A stretch of 64,000 bases of DNA from Symbiodinium natans (taxonomy: Eukaryota; Sar; Dinophyceae; Suessiales; Symbiodiniaceae), in contig CAJNDS010002235.1 in the NCBI GenBank assembly GCA_905221605.1, positions 249,843-313,842 of the forward strand, in the 5' to 3' direction. The position numbers and the translations under genes are program-made. The notes beneath the pieces were generated by a model, which was given only the letters and a program-made list of their open reading frames with translations, was not told the origin of the DNA and did not search any database. This document shows, one piece after another, positions 63,865 to 64,000 of the stretch; within the stretch, counting starts at the first letter, position 1; every line of letters begins with the position of its first letter.

Positions 63865-63999
63865 TTAGGGGAACAACCTTAGGGGGTAATTACGAGTCGC
63901 AAATCCCTTGATAAGTGTCAGCCACATGCCCAGGCTAGTGAGCCAGTCTCGCGCACGCTCACATCTCCGCAGCCAGTCCGCTTCAGCCGCGTTGAGCTT
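63865..63999 (-). CDS. Coding-like fragment, conserved peptide KLNAAEA, copy 2, open at window edge
   Basis: Minus-strand frame entering from the window edge reads KLNAAEADWLRRCERARDWL and continues as TSLGMWLTLIKG to a TAA at 63865. Trp/Arg/Glu-rich and helical in character. Differences from copy 1 in the shared part are few and do not break the frame. The rest of the gene, if any, lies outside the window. Confidence 0.3.
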   Translation of the reverse strand, partial: KLNAAEADWLRRCERARDWLTSLGMWLTLIKGFATRNYPLRLFP

Positions 64000-64000
64000 T

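Larger units (their letters stand above)
1..64000. repeat. Interspersed TTTAGGG/CCCTAAA telomere-like repeats across the window
   Basis: Short blocks of the heptamer TTTAGGG or its complement recur throughout in both orientations, with variants TTTGGGG, TTCAGGG, TTTCGGG, GCTTAGGG and the octamer TTTAGGGG. The larger blocks are listed separately. Smaller ones lie near 133-192, 1034-1108, 1704-1734, 3883-3950, 4022-4058, 5379-5428, 6311-6388, 6961-7012, 7571-7625, 7970-8025, 9177-9222, 11517-11545, 14165-14224, 19299-19336, 21370-21408, 21578-21620, 22581-22690, 24226-24280, 26599-26640, 40189-40228, 42626-42690, 43391-43446, 44474-44511, 48652-48712, 48843-48907, 49046-49115, 53319-53368 and 61993-62055. 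Confidence 0.97.

Noticed and set aside
1-64000. Dinoflagellate spliced-leader or rRNA genes
   Set aside because: I looked for the leader and for rRNA-like stretches by eye and saw none; this does not exclude the lineage.

Overview
The window looks like nuclear DNA from a eukaryote whose telomere repeat is TTTAGGG (the type found in plants, green algae and many alveolates). Hundreds of copies of this heptamer and its variants lie in short blocks, in both orientations, every 100-400 bases from end to end. Because the blocks face both ways and are separated by unrelated sequence, this is interior or subtelomeric DNA full of interstitial telomere-like repeats, not a chromosome tip. Coccidia such as Eimeria are known for interspersed AAACCCT repeats, and dinoflagellates and chromerids share the telomere motif. 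I saw no marker gene, spliced leader or rRNA that settles the organism. GC is close to half by eye.

I could not support any complete protein-coding gene in 64 kb. Most open frames are translations of heptamer repeats, microsatellites or tandem arrays. Three stretches look weakly like coding remnants: a possible terminal exon against the 100-N gap (23,749-23,900, minus), and two copies of a conserved peptide beginning KLNAAEA (60,140-60,232 and 63,865-63,999, both minus).

Layout. 0-17 kb: telomere-like blocks alternating with short palindromic, MITE-like elements. 16.8-19.2 kb: small duplications, then a 1.24-kb array of tandem hairpins that reverses direction in its middle. 19.2-29.1 kb: telomere-like blocks and MITE-like copies, with the assembly gap at 23,901-24,000. 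29.16-36.69 kb: a 7.5-kb composite bounded by near-perfect ~32-bp inverted repeats. It holds an AT-rich palindrome array, a CCCCATCAT minisatellite, a 5-kb foldback tandem array and a TAC microsatellite. 36.7-55.3 kb: telomere-like blocks and MITE-like copies again. 55.4-57.7 kb: a second hairpin array of ~92-bp units that contains two copies of a tRNA-derived segment with intact-looking Pol III A and B boxes. 57.7-62 kb: few telomere-like blocks, several palindromic elements. 62-64 kb: a 284-bp inverted-repeat element, a head-to-head telomere-like junction and more MITE-like copies.

The repeats interact. Telomere-like blocks sit inside MITE-like elements, at their truncated ends, or between short target duplications. 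This suggests that broken elements were repaired with telomere repeats. At least twelve short palindromic families can be separated by their termini; none carries a visible transposase, so all would be non-autonomous.
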